Shown piece after piece: positions 56,461 through 64,000 of a stretch of 64,000 nucleotides of DNA (within the stretch, counting starts at the first letter, position 1; every line of letters starts with the position of its first letter). The position numbers and the translations under genes are program-made. The stretch is from Bdellovibrio sp. ArHS (lineage in GTDB: Bacteria; Bdellovibrionota; Bdellovibrionia; Bdellovibrionales; Bdellovibrionaceae), in NCBI RefSeq assembly GCF_000786105.1, contig NZ_JTEV01000016.1, positions 1 to 64,000 on the forward strand. Direction: 5' to 3'. Below the pieces are notes generated by a model. The model did not search any database and was not told where the DNA came from. It saw only the letters and a program-made list of their open reading frames with translations.

Positions 56461-57562
56461 AAATAGATTTCTCTGTTTCGCGAAGGATTTTATTGATTTC
56501 TTCGCGGATGACTCTTTCCGCGATTTCCGGAAGAACTTTCCAGCAAATGGATTCAATCACTTCGCGAGCTTCCTCACGAATAACCTTTTCCATCATATTG
56601 CTGTTTAAGTCTACTTTGGATTGAGTATTGGGCTGAGCATTAGAAGGAGCGGCTTTTTGCGGCCCTTTCGAAAGCGTCTCCATCATCTGCTCTTTCACGG
56701 ATTTTTCAACTTTGTTGATGAAAGAGTCGGACTCTAAAGGAATCTTCGTCTTTGTTGCCGCTTCTGGCTTCTCAAAGCTGATTTCTTCAAAATCACCGGC
56801 AACTTCGATATGCGCTTGCGACAATTCATCATCCTGCGGGATGACAAATTTCGACGCAAAATCGTTGTTTTCAGTTTCCGGCAAATTGATTTTAAATTTC
56901 GTTAAGTCTTGATGAGCCCAGCCGCCTTCATCGTGTTCGTCAGCCATTTTCGGCGTCGTCAAAGGCACTGAAGAAAACTCTTCGTCGTTCATTTCCAGAG
57001 GATTGACGTCAGGATTTTCCACTTCAGGAATGTGATCGAACTCATTTTCGCCGGCTTCTGGAATGGCGTAAATGTTGCCGTCTTTAGCAGCAACCAGATC
57101 CTCACCGCGGGGTTGTTCCGAAGAAGTTGAGGGAGTTTCCTCAAACTCGGGCATGTCGGGGAAGGAAAGAAAGCTGCTGACGGGATTGGATTTTGTTTTC
57201 TGCACTAAATCGGACACGATCGAGCGCAAAATATCCGCGTCGAAGGGCTTTTCCAAACGGCGGTCGGCCTGGCTTTGGGCGGCTTTGGTTTCGTCGATTT
57301 CCATGAAGCCACTCCACATCAGAACGACGGGGATGTGCGCGGTTTCAGTGTCGCCTTTTAGATCAGAACAAACTTCGTAACCAGAGCGCTTTGTCAACAG
57401 AACGTCAGCAAAGACAATGTCAGGTTTGAAGCTTTTGGTGACGGCCAAGACGTCAAGTCCCACAGGAACGGCCTTCACTTCAACACCGAAGTCAGACAAT
57501 GCCAGTTGCATTACTTTTTTGATTGTGGAACTCTCATCTGCAAGCAAGACGCGTAAAGCCAT
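56459..57562 (-). CDS. Response-regulator receiver protein with long acidic linker and helical tail
   Basis: 367 aa from the ATG at 57562 (MALRVLLADES). The receiver domain (1-120) has the acidic pair in LLADES, the phospho-Asp in DIVFADVLLT and the Lys in EKPFDAD. About 180 disordered, acidic residues follow. The C-terminal 60 residues form an amphipathic helix set (MMEKVIREEAREVIESICWKVLPEIAERVIREEINKIL) seen in deltaproteobacterial regulators linked to motility and polarity. There is no DNA-binding output domain, so it acts by protein contact. Its start faces lptG across 35 bp. Confidence 0.82.
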   Translation of the reverse strand: MALRVLLADESSTIKKVMQLALSDFGVEVKAVPVGLDVLAVTKSFKPDIVFADVLLTKRSGYEVCSDLKGDTETAHIPVVLMWSGFMEIDETKAAQSQADRRLEKPFDADILRSIVSDLVQKTKSNPVSSFLSFPDMPEFEETPSTSSEQPRGEDLVAAKDGNIYAIPEAGENEFDHIPEVENPDVNPLEMNDEEFSSVPLTTPKMADEHDEGGWAHQDLTKFKINLPETENNDFASKFVIPQDDELSQAHIEVAGDFEEISFEKPEAATKTKIPLESDSFINKVEKSVKEQMMETLSKGPQKAAPSNAQPNTQSKVDLNSNMMEKVIREEAREVIESICWKVLPEIAERVIREEINKILRETEKSI

Positions 57563-57597
57563 ATGGAAAGTAGAATAGGAAAACGGGGAGTAGTCAA

Positions 57598-58677
57598 GTG
57601 AACAGAATCGACAGATACACAACATGGCTGTTTTGGGGATATTTCCTGGGTGGTCTTTTGGTGTTTTTGACGATCTTCACCGCTGTCGACGCCATGTCTA
57701 CGATGGTGAACTATAAGAATGTAGCCCCCTCAGCGCTGCTCAATTACTATCTCTATTCTTTCCCTGAAATCATTTCTAAACTTCTTCCAGTTGCCTGTTT
57801 GTTGGGCACAATTTTGACTCTTTCCAGTCTGAATAAGGCGAATGAACTCGTTGCGTTATTTGCTAGTGGAATGAGTCTTCTGCGCATCTCTGCGCCGATC
57901 TTAGCCTGTGTCGCTTTGGTTTCGCTGGTGGGCTACTATGCCTCGGATCGGCTGATTCCAAAGGCGACCAAGGAAAAGAACTACATTTTTTATTATGATC
58001 TTAAAAAAGAGCCGCATCGCTTTTCCACGATTAAAACTGACAAGATCTGGTATCGCTCGAAGAACTCGATTTTCAACATCCAAACCTTGAATGCCAAAGG
58101 CGACCGCGCGCAAGGACTGACGATGTACTTCTTCAGTGAGGGTTGGGATTTGGTGCAAATGATCACGGCTCGCGACGTGGTCATTCAAGGGTCGCAGTGG
58201 TCGCTGGAAAATGGGGCGGTGACGGTGTTCACGAAGAATTCGAGCTTCCCTTTGACGACTCAGTTTAAGAAGAAAAACATTGTGATGGCCGAAGACTCTA
58301 AAGACTTGCAAAGTGCCGGGCAGACGGCCGATATGATGTCGCAGGCCGAGCTGAAACACTTCATTGAAAAAAATAAAGACGCCGGCTTAGATACGGTGGC
58401 CTATGAGGTCGACTATCACGCCAAGGTCAGTTTTGCCTTCGCGGGCCTTGTTATGTGCCTTTTGGGTATCCCTTTTAGCGTGGGCCGGGCGCGATCCGGG
58501 GGGACTATGCTGAATGTCGGGATCTGTCTGGGCTTGGTTTTCGCCTATTACGTATTCTATTCTTCGGGAATCACTTTAGGGCAACATGGGACTTTGCCGC
58601 CGTATGTGGCATCTTGGATGCCGAACATTGTTATGGCGTCGTTGGCCTTGGTCCTTCTCAAAAGGTTGAAACGCTGA
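57598..58677 (+). CDS. lptG: LptF/LptG-type lipopolysaccharide export permease
   Basis: 359 aa from a GTG with GGGAG 7 nt upstream. Six membrane helices in the LptG pattern: three near the start (about 10-30, 55-75, 95-115) and three at the end (275-350), with a periplasmic beta-jellyroll between. The opening RIDRYTTWLFWGYFLGGLLVFLTIF and LFASGMSLLRI are typical. It moves LPS from the inner membrane into the Lpt bridge. G versus F assignment is not certain; no partner gene is adjacent. It starts the lptG-def-fmt-rpe group. Confidence 0.87.
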   Translation: MNRIDRYTTWLFWGYFLGGLLVFLTIFTAVDAMSTMVNYKNVAPSALLNYYLYSFPEIISKLLPVACLLGTILTLSSLNKANELVALFASGMSLLRISAPILACVALVSLVGYYASDRLIPKATKEKNYIFYYDLKKEPHRFSTIKTDKIWYRSKNSIFNIQTLNAKGDRAQGLTMYFFSEGWDLVQMITARDVVIQGSQWSLENGAVTVFTKNSSFPLTTQFKKKNIVMAEDSKDLQSAGQTADMMSQAELKHFIEKNKDAGLDTVAYEVDYHAKVSFAFAGLVMCLLGIPFSVGRARSGGTMLNVGICLGLVFAYYVFYSSGITLGQHGTLPPYVASWMPNIVMASLALVLLKRLKR

Positions 58678-58703
58678 TATAATGGGGCCTCTCGGAGGTT
58701 CCT

Positions 58704-59321
58704 ATGATCATGAAAATCCTCACATTCCCAGATCCGAAATTGCGTGAAGTTTCTAAACCTGTCACGGATTTTGGCCCAGAGCTTAAGAAGCTTTCTGAGG
58801 ATATGATCGAAACAATGTATGACGCCAATGGTATTGGTTTGGCCGCTCCACAAGTAGGAGAACTCGTCCGCATGGTCGTCATCGACACACGCCCTAAAGA
58901 TGAAAAAGGCCGTCGCTACAAGTACGAAGAAATGAGCGAACTTGAACAAGCCGTTCCGCAGCCATTGATTTTGATCAATCCTGAGATCGTTAAAGGTGAA
59001 GGCAAAACCACTTTCGACGAAGGTTGTCTGTCTATTCCCGGCTATTACGAAACTGTCGAACGCTTCAACTACATCGAGATGAAAGCCTACGACCTGAATG
59101 GTAAAGAATTTATCGTGAAGACGGACGGTCTTCTGGCGATTTGCATGCAACACGAACTGGATCACTTAGAGGGTACTCTTTTTGTCGATCATTTGAGCTT
59201 CGTCAAAGGCAATAAAATCAAAAACCAAATCAAAAAATACGGCTACCCGGTGAAAGACAAAGCTGACGCCGACAGTGCGAAAGCTGGAGCCGGACCAGAC
59301 AAAGAAAAGTTGGAAGTGTGA
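58704..59321 (+). CDS. def: Peptide deformylase
   Basis: 205 aa. The three deformylase motifs are intact: GIGLAAPQVG, EGCLSIPG and HELDHLEGTLF (Cys and two His bind the metal, Glu is catalytic). The C-terminus has an Ala/Lys/Asp-rich extension. It removes the formyl group from new proteins. GGAGG lies 5 nt before the ATG. Overlaps fmt by 4 nt. Confidence 0.97.
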   Translation: MIMKILTFPDPKLREVSKPVTDFGPELKKLSEDMIETMYDANGIGLAAPQVGELVRMVVIDTRPKDEKGRRYKYEEMSELEQAVPQPLILINPEIVKGEGKTTFDEGCLSIPGYYETVERFNYIEMKAYDLNGKEFIVKTDGLLAICMQHELDHLEGTLFVDHLSFVKGNKIKNQIKKYGYPVKDKADADSAKAGAGPDKEKLEV

Positions 59322-60265
59322 GTAAGGTCCGCGTCTGTTTCCTTGGAACCCCCGAATTTGCTGTGACCTCGCTGCAAGCTCTTCTGAAGGATGAGCACTT
59401 TGAGGTCGTCGGAGTTGTCACGCAACCGGATCGTCCTGCGGGACGTAAGTTGCAACTGACACCCAGCCCGGTCAAAGTATTGGCCCAAGCCCACGGTTTA
59501 AAAGTTCTGACGCCAGAGTCCCTGAAAGCGGACACGGCTGCCGTGGCGGAAATCGCTAGTTGGGGAGCTGAAGTCGGGGTGGTGGTTGCCTTCGGTCAAA
59601 TTTTAACTCAGAGTTTTTTGGACTCGTTTCGTTTCGGCTGTGTGAATGTTCATGGTTCGATTCTTCCGCGCTGGCGAGGAGCAGCTCCTATTCAGAGAGC
59701 GATTGAAGCGGGTGACGTGGAAAGCGGAGTGACTTTGCAAAAGATGGTCAAAAAGCTGGATGCGGGCGACATCATTGGTATTCGCCGTGTGAAGCTAACT
59801 CCTGAATTGAATGCACTGGAACTTCACGACAAGCTGGCGGAATTGGGCGCTGATCTTTTGCGTGTGGAGTTGATGGATTATGTGCGTGGCAATCTTGCGC
59901 CGACTCCGCAAGATGAATCGCAAGTAACGATTGCCAAAAAAATTGAAAAGCAAGAATCCCAAGTGGACTGGAATCTTTCGGCGAAGGCCATCGACGGAAA
60001 AATCCGTGGCTTCGTTTACGGTCCCGGCGTCTTCACTTTGCTGCAAGGTAAAAAACTGAAATTACATAAGGCCACTCCGGTGAGCGGTGCTGTCACTGCC
60101 GAACCAGGCAGTATCACGGCCATCCATGCAGATCATTTATCTGTGGCGACGGGGGATGGCATTCTGAAACTCTATGAAGTTCAGCCCGAATCCCGCAATC
60201 GCATGAAGGTCGCGGATTTTTTAAAAGGTCATGATCTCAAAGTAGGAGACAAACTTGGTGTCTAA
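59318..60265 (+). CDS. fmt: Methionyl-tRNA formyltransferase
   Basis: 315 aa from a GTG overlapping the def stop. It opens with VRVCFLGTPEFAVTSL, and the active-site region FGCVNVHGSILPRWRGAAPIQRAI contains the catalytic HG and RWRGAAPIQ. KMVKKLDAGDII follows, and the C-terminal tRNA-binding domain begins near residue 205 (SQVDWNLSAKAIDGKIRGF). It formylates initiator Met-tRNA. Confidence 0.97.
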   Translation: MSKVRVCFLGTPEFAVTSLQALLKDEHFEVVGVVTQPDRPAGRKLQLTPSPVKVLAQAHGLKVLTPESLKADTAAVAEIASWGAEVGVVVAFGQILTQSFLDSFRFGCVNVHGSILPRWRGAAPIQRAIEAGDVESGVTLQKMVKKLDAGDIIGIRRVKLTPELNALELHDKLAELGADLLRVELMDYVRGNLAPTPQDESQVTIAKKIEKQESQVDWNLSAKAIDGKIRGFVYGPGVFTLLQGKKLKLHKATPVSGAVTAEPGSITAIHADHLSVATGDGILKLYEVQPESRNRMKVADFLKGHDLKVGDKLGV

Positions 60266-60896
60266 GATGGTCGCGCCCTCTATTTTGTCAGCGGATTTTG
60301 CAAATCTTGAAAAAGAAATCAAGGCCGTTGCCGAAGCGGGGGCGGACTGGATTCACGTAGATGTCATGGATGGACGTTTTGTACCGAACATTACGATTGG
60401 CATTCCCGTCGTGAAGTCGTTAAAAAATGTGTCGCCGCTCCCCTTAGATGTGCATCTGATGATCGAAGAGCCTGAACGCTATGTTGAAGAGTTCATCAAG
60501 GCGGGCAGTGACTATCTGACCATTCACATCGAAGCGACACAAAACCCTGCACAGGTTCTTCGGCGTATTCGCGAATTGGGAGCCAAAGCCGGCATCACTC
60601 TAAGACCGCGCACCTCACTGGATTCCGTTCTGCCTTTGCTGCCACTGTGTGATCTGGTGCTGGTGATGACAGTAGAGCCCGGATTTGGTGGGCAATCCTT
60701 CATGCACGATCAGATCGAAAAAATTTCTAAACTTCGTCACGAAATCCAAACCAAGAATTTATCCTGTCTGATCGAAGTCGACGGGGGCATCAATGCGGAA
60801 ACAGCCAAGCTGTGCCACGAGGCCGATGTTTTTGTCGCCGGAAGCTTTGTGTTTAGCAAAGATTATAAGTCCGCTATTTCGTCTTTAAAAAACTAG
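60255..60896 (+). CDS. rpe: Ribulose-phosphate 3-epimerase
   Basis: 213 aa. TIM-barrel epimerase motifs: VAPSILSADFANLEKEI, WIHVDVMDGRFVPNITIG, DVHLMIEEPERY, LVMTVEPGFGGQSF and EVDGGIN. Metal ligands are in HVDVMDG and HLM. The frame may start at TTG 60255 (GGAG 6 nt upstream) or the GTG three bases later. It links the pentose phosphate pathway to the Calvin-type sugar pool. It overlaps fmt by 11 nt. Confidence 0.96.
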   Translation: MVSKMVAPSILSADFANLEKEIKAVAEAGADWIHVDVMDGRFVPNITIGIPVVKSLKNVSPLPLDVHLMIEEPERYVEEFIKAGSDYLTIHIEATQNPAQVLRRIRELGAKAGITLRPRTSLDSVLPLLPLCDLVLVMTVEPGFGGQSFMHDQIEKISKLRHEIQTKNLSCLIEVDGGINAETAKLCHEADVFVAGSFVFSKDYKSAISSLKN

Positions 60897-60902
60897 AAGC
60901 AT

Positions 60903-61439
60903 TTACTTGGCCTCTTCGTCGCAGTCCGTTTGATCTCTGTAAGCAGTCGGGGTCAGGGGCGAACCGTTCTCGAGGTAAATGGCGCCTTTTTTCTCTTCTA
61001 AGGCAATTAAGCTGTGACCCACACGTTTTGCCACCGAGGGAATAAGCAGAGTGAGTGCCTTATCAATATCGACAAATTTAAAATCGCGCAGTTCGTAGGG
61101 GTCCAAGCGGATTCTTTGCGCTTGCACTTCGCTCAGTTCTTCGGCTGTAAAAAGAAACTGTATGTATTCGCCTTTGATATCTTTGTTAGAGATATAATCG
61201 ACCGAGATCAGGTCGCGCGGCTCAATCGGGATGGACAATTCTTCACGAACTTCACGGTGCAGGCCTTCCAGCGGAGACTCTTCACCTTGCACCGTGCCGC
61301 CGGGTAAAATCCAGCCGGGATTGTAAGTGGGCTGCACGATCAGCAGATCCTGTTTATAGAAAAGCAAAACCCCCGCACCAATGCGTTTTTTAGGAAGAGA
61401 AGCGTAGAACTCTTTGTCGTCTTTAAAGGTTCGTAACAT
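60903..61439 (-). CDS. NUDIX hydrolase
   Basis: 178 aa from the ATG at 61439 (GGAG 7 nt upstream). The NUDIX box is GGTVQGEESPLEGLHREVREELSI (about 58-81), with the REVREE glutamates intact and the last Gly replaced by Ser. The opening LLFYKQDLLIVQPTYNPGWILPG is also typical. Cytoplasmic; it hydrolyses a nucleoside diphosphate-linked compound, identity unknown. Convergent with rpe, 6 nt apart. Confidence 0.88.
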   Translation of the reverse strand: MLRTFKDDKEFYASLPKKRIGAGVLLFYKQDLLIVQPTYNPGWILPGGTVQGEESPLEGLHREVREELSIPIEPRDLISVDYISNKDIKGEYIQFLFTAEELSEVQAQRIRLDPYELRDFKFVDIDKALTLLIPSVAKRVGHSLIALEEKKGAIYLENGSPLTPTAYRDQTDCDEEAK

Positions 61440-61582
61440 AAGGGTTCTCCCTGGACTGGTTGTTGAGCCAGAAGAACTCTTACAAGGTCGTGGACGCAAT
61501 GGTTGTGTCATTGACCTCGTCACCAAGTCCTTTCAAAATTTTAGACGAATCCTAAGTGTTTTGGATTACAAAAGGAGAATTT

Positions 61583-62110
61583 ATGAAAAAGCTCATGGCG
61601 GTATTTGCTTTGGTATTAGGCTTTACAAGCGTGTCGCACGCGGATCTTTTAGTGGAGCCTTATCTGGGCTATGAGATGGGAAAATCAAAGGATCCAGATG
61701 GTAAAATTGACGGAACGCAATTGGGACTTCGTTTGGCTTATAAAACGCCAATCATGTTCTGGGCCGGACTTGATTACACAATGGGAGTGAGTGCTGAATC
61801 TAAACCGGATGTCGGTGCAAATGAAGATGCTAAACGCAGCACGGCCTATGGTGTTTTAGGCATCGACTTTCCGATTCTGCTTAGAGCTTGGGTCGGTTAC
61901 GGTTTCCTGAATGAAATCAAACTTGAAAATTCTGGTAAACTAAAAGGCTCCAGCTACAAAATGGGCGTGGCGTTCACAGGATTGCCTTTTATTTCTTTGA
62001 ATCTTGAGTACCTTAATGAAACTTTCACAGAACTTGATGGCAATGACCTAGGCACCGATGGCAAGAATGACTCTTACGTTCTTTCTGTATCTTTGCCACT
62101 AGAATTCTAA
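61583..62110 (+). CDS. Small outer-membrane beta-barrel protein
   Basis: 175 aa from the ATG at 61583 (AAAGGAG 5 nt upstream). Signal peptide KKLMAVFALVLGFTSVSHA. About eight amphipathic strands follow (LLVEPYLGYEMG, TQLGLRLAYKT, FWAGLDYTMGVS, AYGVLGIDFP, AWVGYGFLNEI, SYKMGVAFTG, SLNLEYLNETF, SYVLSVSLPLEF), and the terminal Phe is the usual Bam signal. No family name can be given. Strong terminator downstream. Confidence 0.78.
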   Translation: MKKLMAVFALVLGFTSVSHADLLVEPYLGYEMGKSKDPDGKIDGTQLGLRLAYKTPIMFWAGLDYTMGVSAESKPDVGANEDAKRSTAYGVLGIDFPILLRAWVGYGFLNEIKLENSGKLKGSSYKMGVAFTGLPFISLNLEYLNETFTELDGNDLGTDGKNDSYVLSVSLPLEF

Positions 62111-62130
62111 AAGCCGCAAGCGCCCAAACG

Positions 62131-62162
62131 AAAAAAGGAGTTGGTTTTCCAACTCCTTTTTT
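62131..62162. terminator. Intrinsic terminator after the small barrel gene
   Basis: AAAAAAGGAGTTGG-TTTT-CCAACTCCTTTTTT is a 14-bp symmetric stem with T runs both ways. Confidence 0.92.
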
Positions 62163-62357
62163 ATTTCAAGATACGGTCTGCGACAGTCCCTGATCCGACT
62201 TGTCCTTGCTCAGAATCCCCCTCAAACAGGCATCCCCCTCTGAACGCCGCGACAGCGCCCGGAATTGCAGATTTACGCAAGGCGCAAACAGCACAGAAAG
62301 TACCTAAACTAGAGTCCTTGCGCTAGGATGCGGGTCGTTTTTAAGGGAGTCAGTTCT

Positions 62358-63893
62358 ATGCAAATTAACGGTGAAAACATCACTTTGGAAAACCTTTATC
62401 AAATCGCCACCACACCTAGCATGAAGGTTGAGTTGTCAGCCAGTGGTAAAGCGGCGATGCAAAAATCTCGTTCGTACATTGAAGGCCGTATTTCCAGTGG
62501 CGAAGTGATGTATGGAGTCAACACAGGTTTTGGTGCCTTTTCTTCCGTTCGTATCTCTGACGCTGAAATTGAACAGCTGCAAAGAAATCTGATTCGTTCG
62601 CACTCGGTGGGGGTTGGCACTCCTTTCACGAAAAAAGAAACTCGCGCCATGATGGTTCTTCGCGCCAACGCTTTGGCCAAAGGTCACAGCGGGATCCGTC
62701 CGGTCGTTGTCGAAAAAATTCTTGAGTTCTTAAACAACGACATCATTCCCGTAGTGCCATCGCAAGGTTCGGTTGGGGCGAGTGGCGACTTGGCTCCGCT
62801 TTCTCATTTAGCACTGACGATCATTGGCGAAGGCTTGGCGTGGGGAAAAGACGGTCACCCCGTTGACGTGCGCGAGCTACTCAAAGAAAAAAACATCGAA
62901 CCTTTAGAGTTGAAAGCCAAAGAAGGTCTTTCCATGATCAACGGTTGTCAGGTGATGACGTCCGTCGGTCTGCTGTCTTTGTGGGAAGCTCGTCGCTTGT
63001 TGTGGCTTGCTGATATTGCGGGAGCGATGTCTTTAGAGGGTTTGCGCGGGACGCGAAAAGCTTTTGATCCTTTGATTTCAGCAACTCGTCCTCATCCCGG
63101 TGAGGCGAAAACCGCGCGCAACTTGATGAAGCTTTTAGGCGAGACCAGCCAAATTTCCGAAAGCCATTCTATCAACGACCATCGTGTGCAGGATGCGTAT
63201 TCACTTCGCTGCATGCCCGCCGTTCATGGTGCGGCAAAGGATGCGCTTCGCTACGTCGTCAAAGTTTTGGAAACAGAAGCCAATTCTTCGACAGACAATC
63301 CATTGGTATTCGCCGACGAAAACAAGGTTCTTTCATGTGGTAACTTCCACGGCATGCCGGTGGCGCACGCCATGGACTTTGCGGGGATCGCGCTGTCATC
63401 ACAAGCAAGCATCAGTGAATGCCGTATTTCAAAGATGATCTCGACCCAGATGAGTGAGCTTCCTGCGTTCTTAACACCGAACGGTGGTTTGAATTCAGGT
63501 CACATGATTGTGCAAGTGGCGGCGGCTTCTTTAGTGAGCGAGAACAAAGTTTTGGCGCATCCTGCTTCGGTGGACTCTATTCCGACATCGGCAGAAAAAG
63601 AGGATCATGTTTCCATGGGAACGATCGCCGCCAGAAAGTTTGCGCAAATTCTTAGAAACGCGGAACACGTTGTGGCGATGGAGTTGCTATCCGCATGTCA
63701 GGCGATTGACATGTTGGCACCTCTTCAACCAAACGCCGGAGTGAAAGCGGTGTTTGAGCATATTCGTAAAACAGTTCCTTACGCTAAAGAAGATCGTATC
63801 TTCTACAAGGACATTGAAGCTATTAAAGCGATGATGCTTGGAAACGAGCTTGTGACTGTGGCTGAAAAAGCTATCGGTCCGATGGAGTGGTAA
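62358..63893 (+). CDS. hutH: Histidine ammonia-lyase
   Basis: 511 aa from the ATG at 62358 (GGGAG 8 nt upstream). The MIO-forming Ala-Ser-Gly is at 141-143 in SVGASGDLAPLSH. YGVNTGFGAF, the STDNPLVF segment and GGLNSGHMIVQVAAASL are also diagnostic. It deaminates histidine to urocanate, the first step of the Hut pathway. The next gene is the start of urocanate hydratase, so this is a hut operon suited to amino-acid catabolism. Confidence 0.97.
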   Translation: MQINGENITLENLYQIATTPSMKVELSASGKAAMQKSRSYIEGRISSGEVMYGVNTGFGAFSSVRISDAEIEQLQRNLIRSHSVGVGTPFTKKETRAMMVLRANALAKGHSGIRPVVVEKILEFLNNDIIPVVPSQGSVGASGDLAPLSHLALTIIGEGLAWGKDGHPVDVRELLKEKNIEPLELKAKEGLSMINGCQVMTSVGLLSLWEARRLLWLADIAGAMSLEGLRGTRKAFDPLISATRPHPGEAKTARNLMKLLGETSQISESHSINDHRVQDAYSLRCMPAVHGAAKDALRYVVKVLETEANSSTDNPLVFADENKVLSCGNFHGMPVAHAMDFAGIALSSQASISECRISKMISTQMSELPAFLTPNGGLNSGHMIVQVAAASLVSENKVLAHPASVDSIPTSAEKEDHVSMGTIAARKFAQILRNAEHVVAMELLSACQAIDMLAPLQPNAGVKAVFEHIRKTVPYAKEDRIFYKDIEAIKAMMLGNELVTVAEKAIGPMEW

Positions 63894-63925
63894 TTTAATT
63901 TTTTATTTTGACGCTGGTGGGTTGG

Positions 63926-63947
63926 AAAAAGTCCCCTGGCACCTTTT
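63926..63947 (+). repeat. Dispersed repeat copy 4, inside the hutH-hutU gap
   Basis: The sequence AAAAGTCCCCTGGCACCTTTT is identical to copy 1 at 28062 except for an extra leading A. It lies 10 nt before the hutU ATG and its end runs into the ribosome site (GGAGG), so its structure could affect hutU translation. Confidence 0.65.
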
Positions 63948-63956
63948 GGAGGGAAA

Positions 63957-64000
63957 ATGTCTCGTGTTGTTAGGGCTCCTACGGGGAATAAGATGGTTTG
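63957..64000 (+). CDS. hutU: Urocanate hydratase, 5' end only (truncated by window edge)
   Basis: ATG at 63957 with GGAGG 4 nt upstream opens MSRVVRAPTGNKMV. The SRVVRAP-x-G opening is the normal N-terminus of urocanate hydratase, and it directly follows hutH. The rest lies beyond the window. Confidence 0.7.
   Translation, partial: MSRVVRAPTGNKMV

Noticed and set aside
1-64000. CRISPR arrays, insertion-sequence transposases, prophage structural genes
   Set aside because: No regularly spaced repeats, no transposase or integrase-like frames and no capsid, terminase or tail-assembly genes were seen. S74 domains here sit on bacterial secreted proteins.

Overview
The window looks like chromosome from a predatory Bdellovibrio-type bacterium (Bdellovibrionota), close to B. 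bacteriovorus in style. Indications are Gram-negative envelope genes (OmpA-like lipoprotein, LptG-type permease, outer-membrane barrels, many lipoboxes), large secreted fibre proteins with a C-terminal S74 intramolecular chaperone like those described on Bdellovibrio, a Bat (MoxR/VWA) operon, SpoVG, and response regulators of a kind common in former deltaproteobacteria. The genus is inferred; no rRNA is present to prove it.

Layout. 0-15 kb: the tail of a Pro/Gly-rich protein, a J-domain protein, a LolA-like/barrel pair, a di-haem peroxidase, an AarF/ABC1 kinase, then a small redox/acyl-transfer locus bracketed by two copies of a palindromic operator next to a GbsR/MarR-type regulator. After that come a SOUL haem-binding protein, a duplicated AhpD-like protein, an HtrA-like protein, and a PRPP synthase/phosphoribosyltransferase/hydrolase cluster. 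15-26 kb is the accessory surface-protein region: two tandem prepilins fused to S74 chaperone domains, a 1053-residue secreted protein ending in a Hint (hedgehog/intein) domain, a cytochrome c, a KH protein, and a lipoprotein plus a 1001-residue secreted protein. The last ends in a formylglycine-enzyme/C-type-lectin-like domain whose final exon-like stretch has the signature of a diversity-generating-retroelement variable region.

26-39 kb: S66 peptidase, AbiEii-like nucleotidyltransferase, tRNA-Gln, SpoVG, a DegP/DUF1844/M48-like quality-control group in which the M48 protein has lost its catalytic Glu, then the complete Bat operon moxR-DUF58-(membrane protein)-batA-batB-batC-batD. 39-48 kb: an S74 fibre protein, MsrB, a sirtuin, aconitase, and a lipoprotein resembling a degenerate gluzincin metalloprotease. 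48-64 kb is mainly housekeeping: a putative wall hydrolase, a Tat-type flavoprotein, an OmpA lipoprotein, a SIMPL protein, the minus-strand set (response regulator, nadC, birA, thioredoxin-like, GyrI-like), the plus-strand set lptG-def-fmt-rpe, a NUDIX hydrolase, a small barrel, and hutH followed by the start of hutU.

The best candidates for new biology are the orphan variable-region adhesin (22.8-25.9 kb), the prepilin-S74 fusions with the Hint protein beside them (16-21.4 kb), the two-site operator system (6.2-9.1 kb), a probable CUG start that restores a signal peptide to the SOUL protein, and dispersed palindromic repeats. All calls come from reading the sequence alone; no database search was run.
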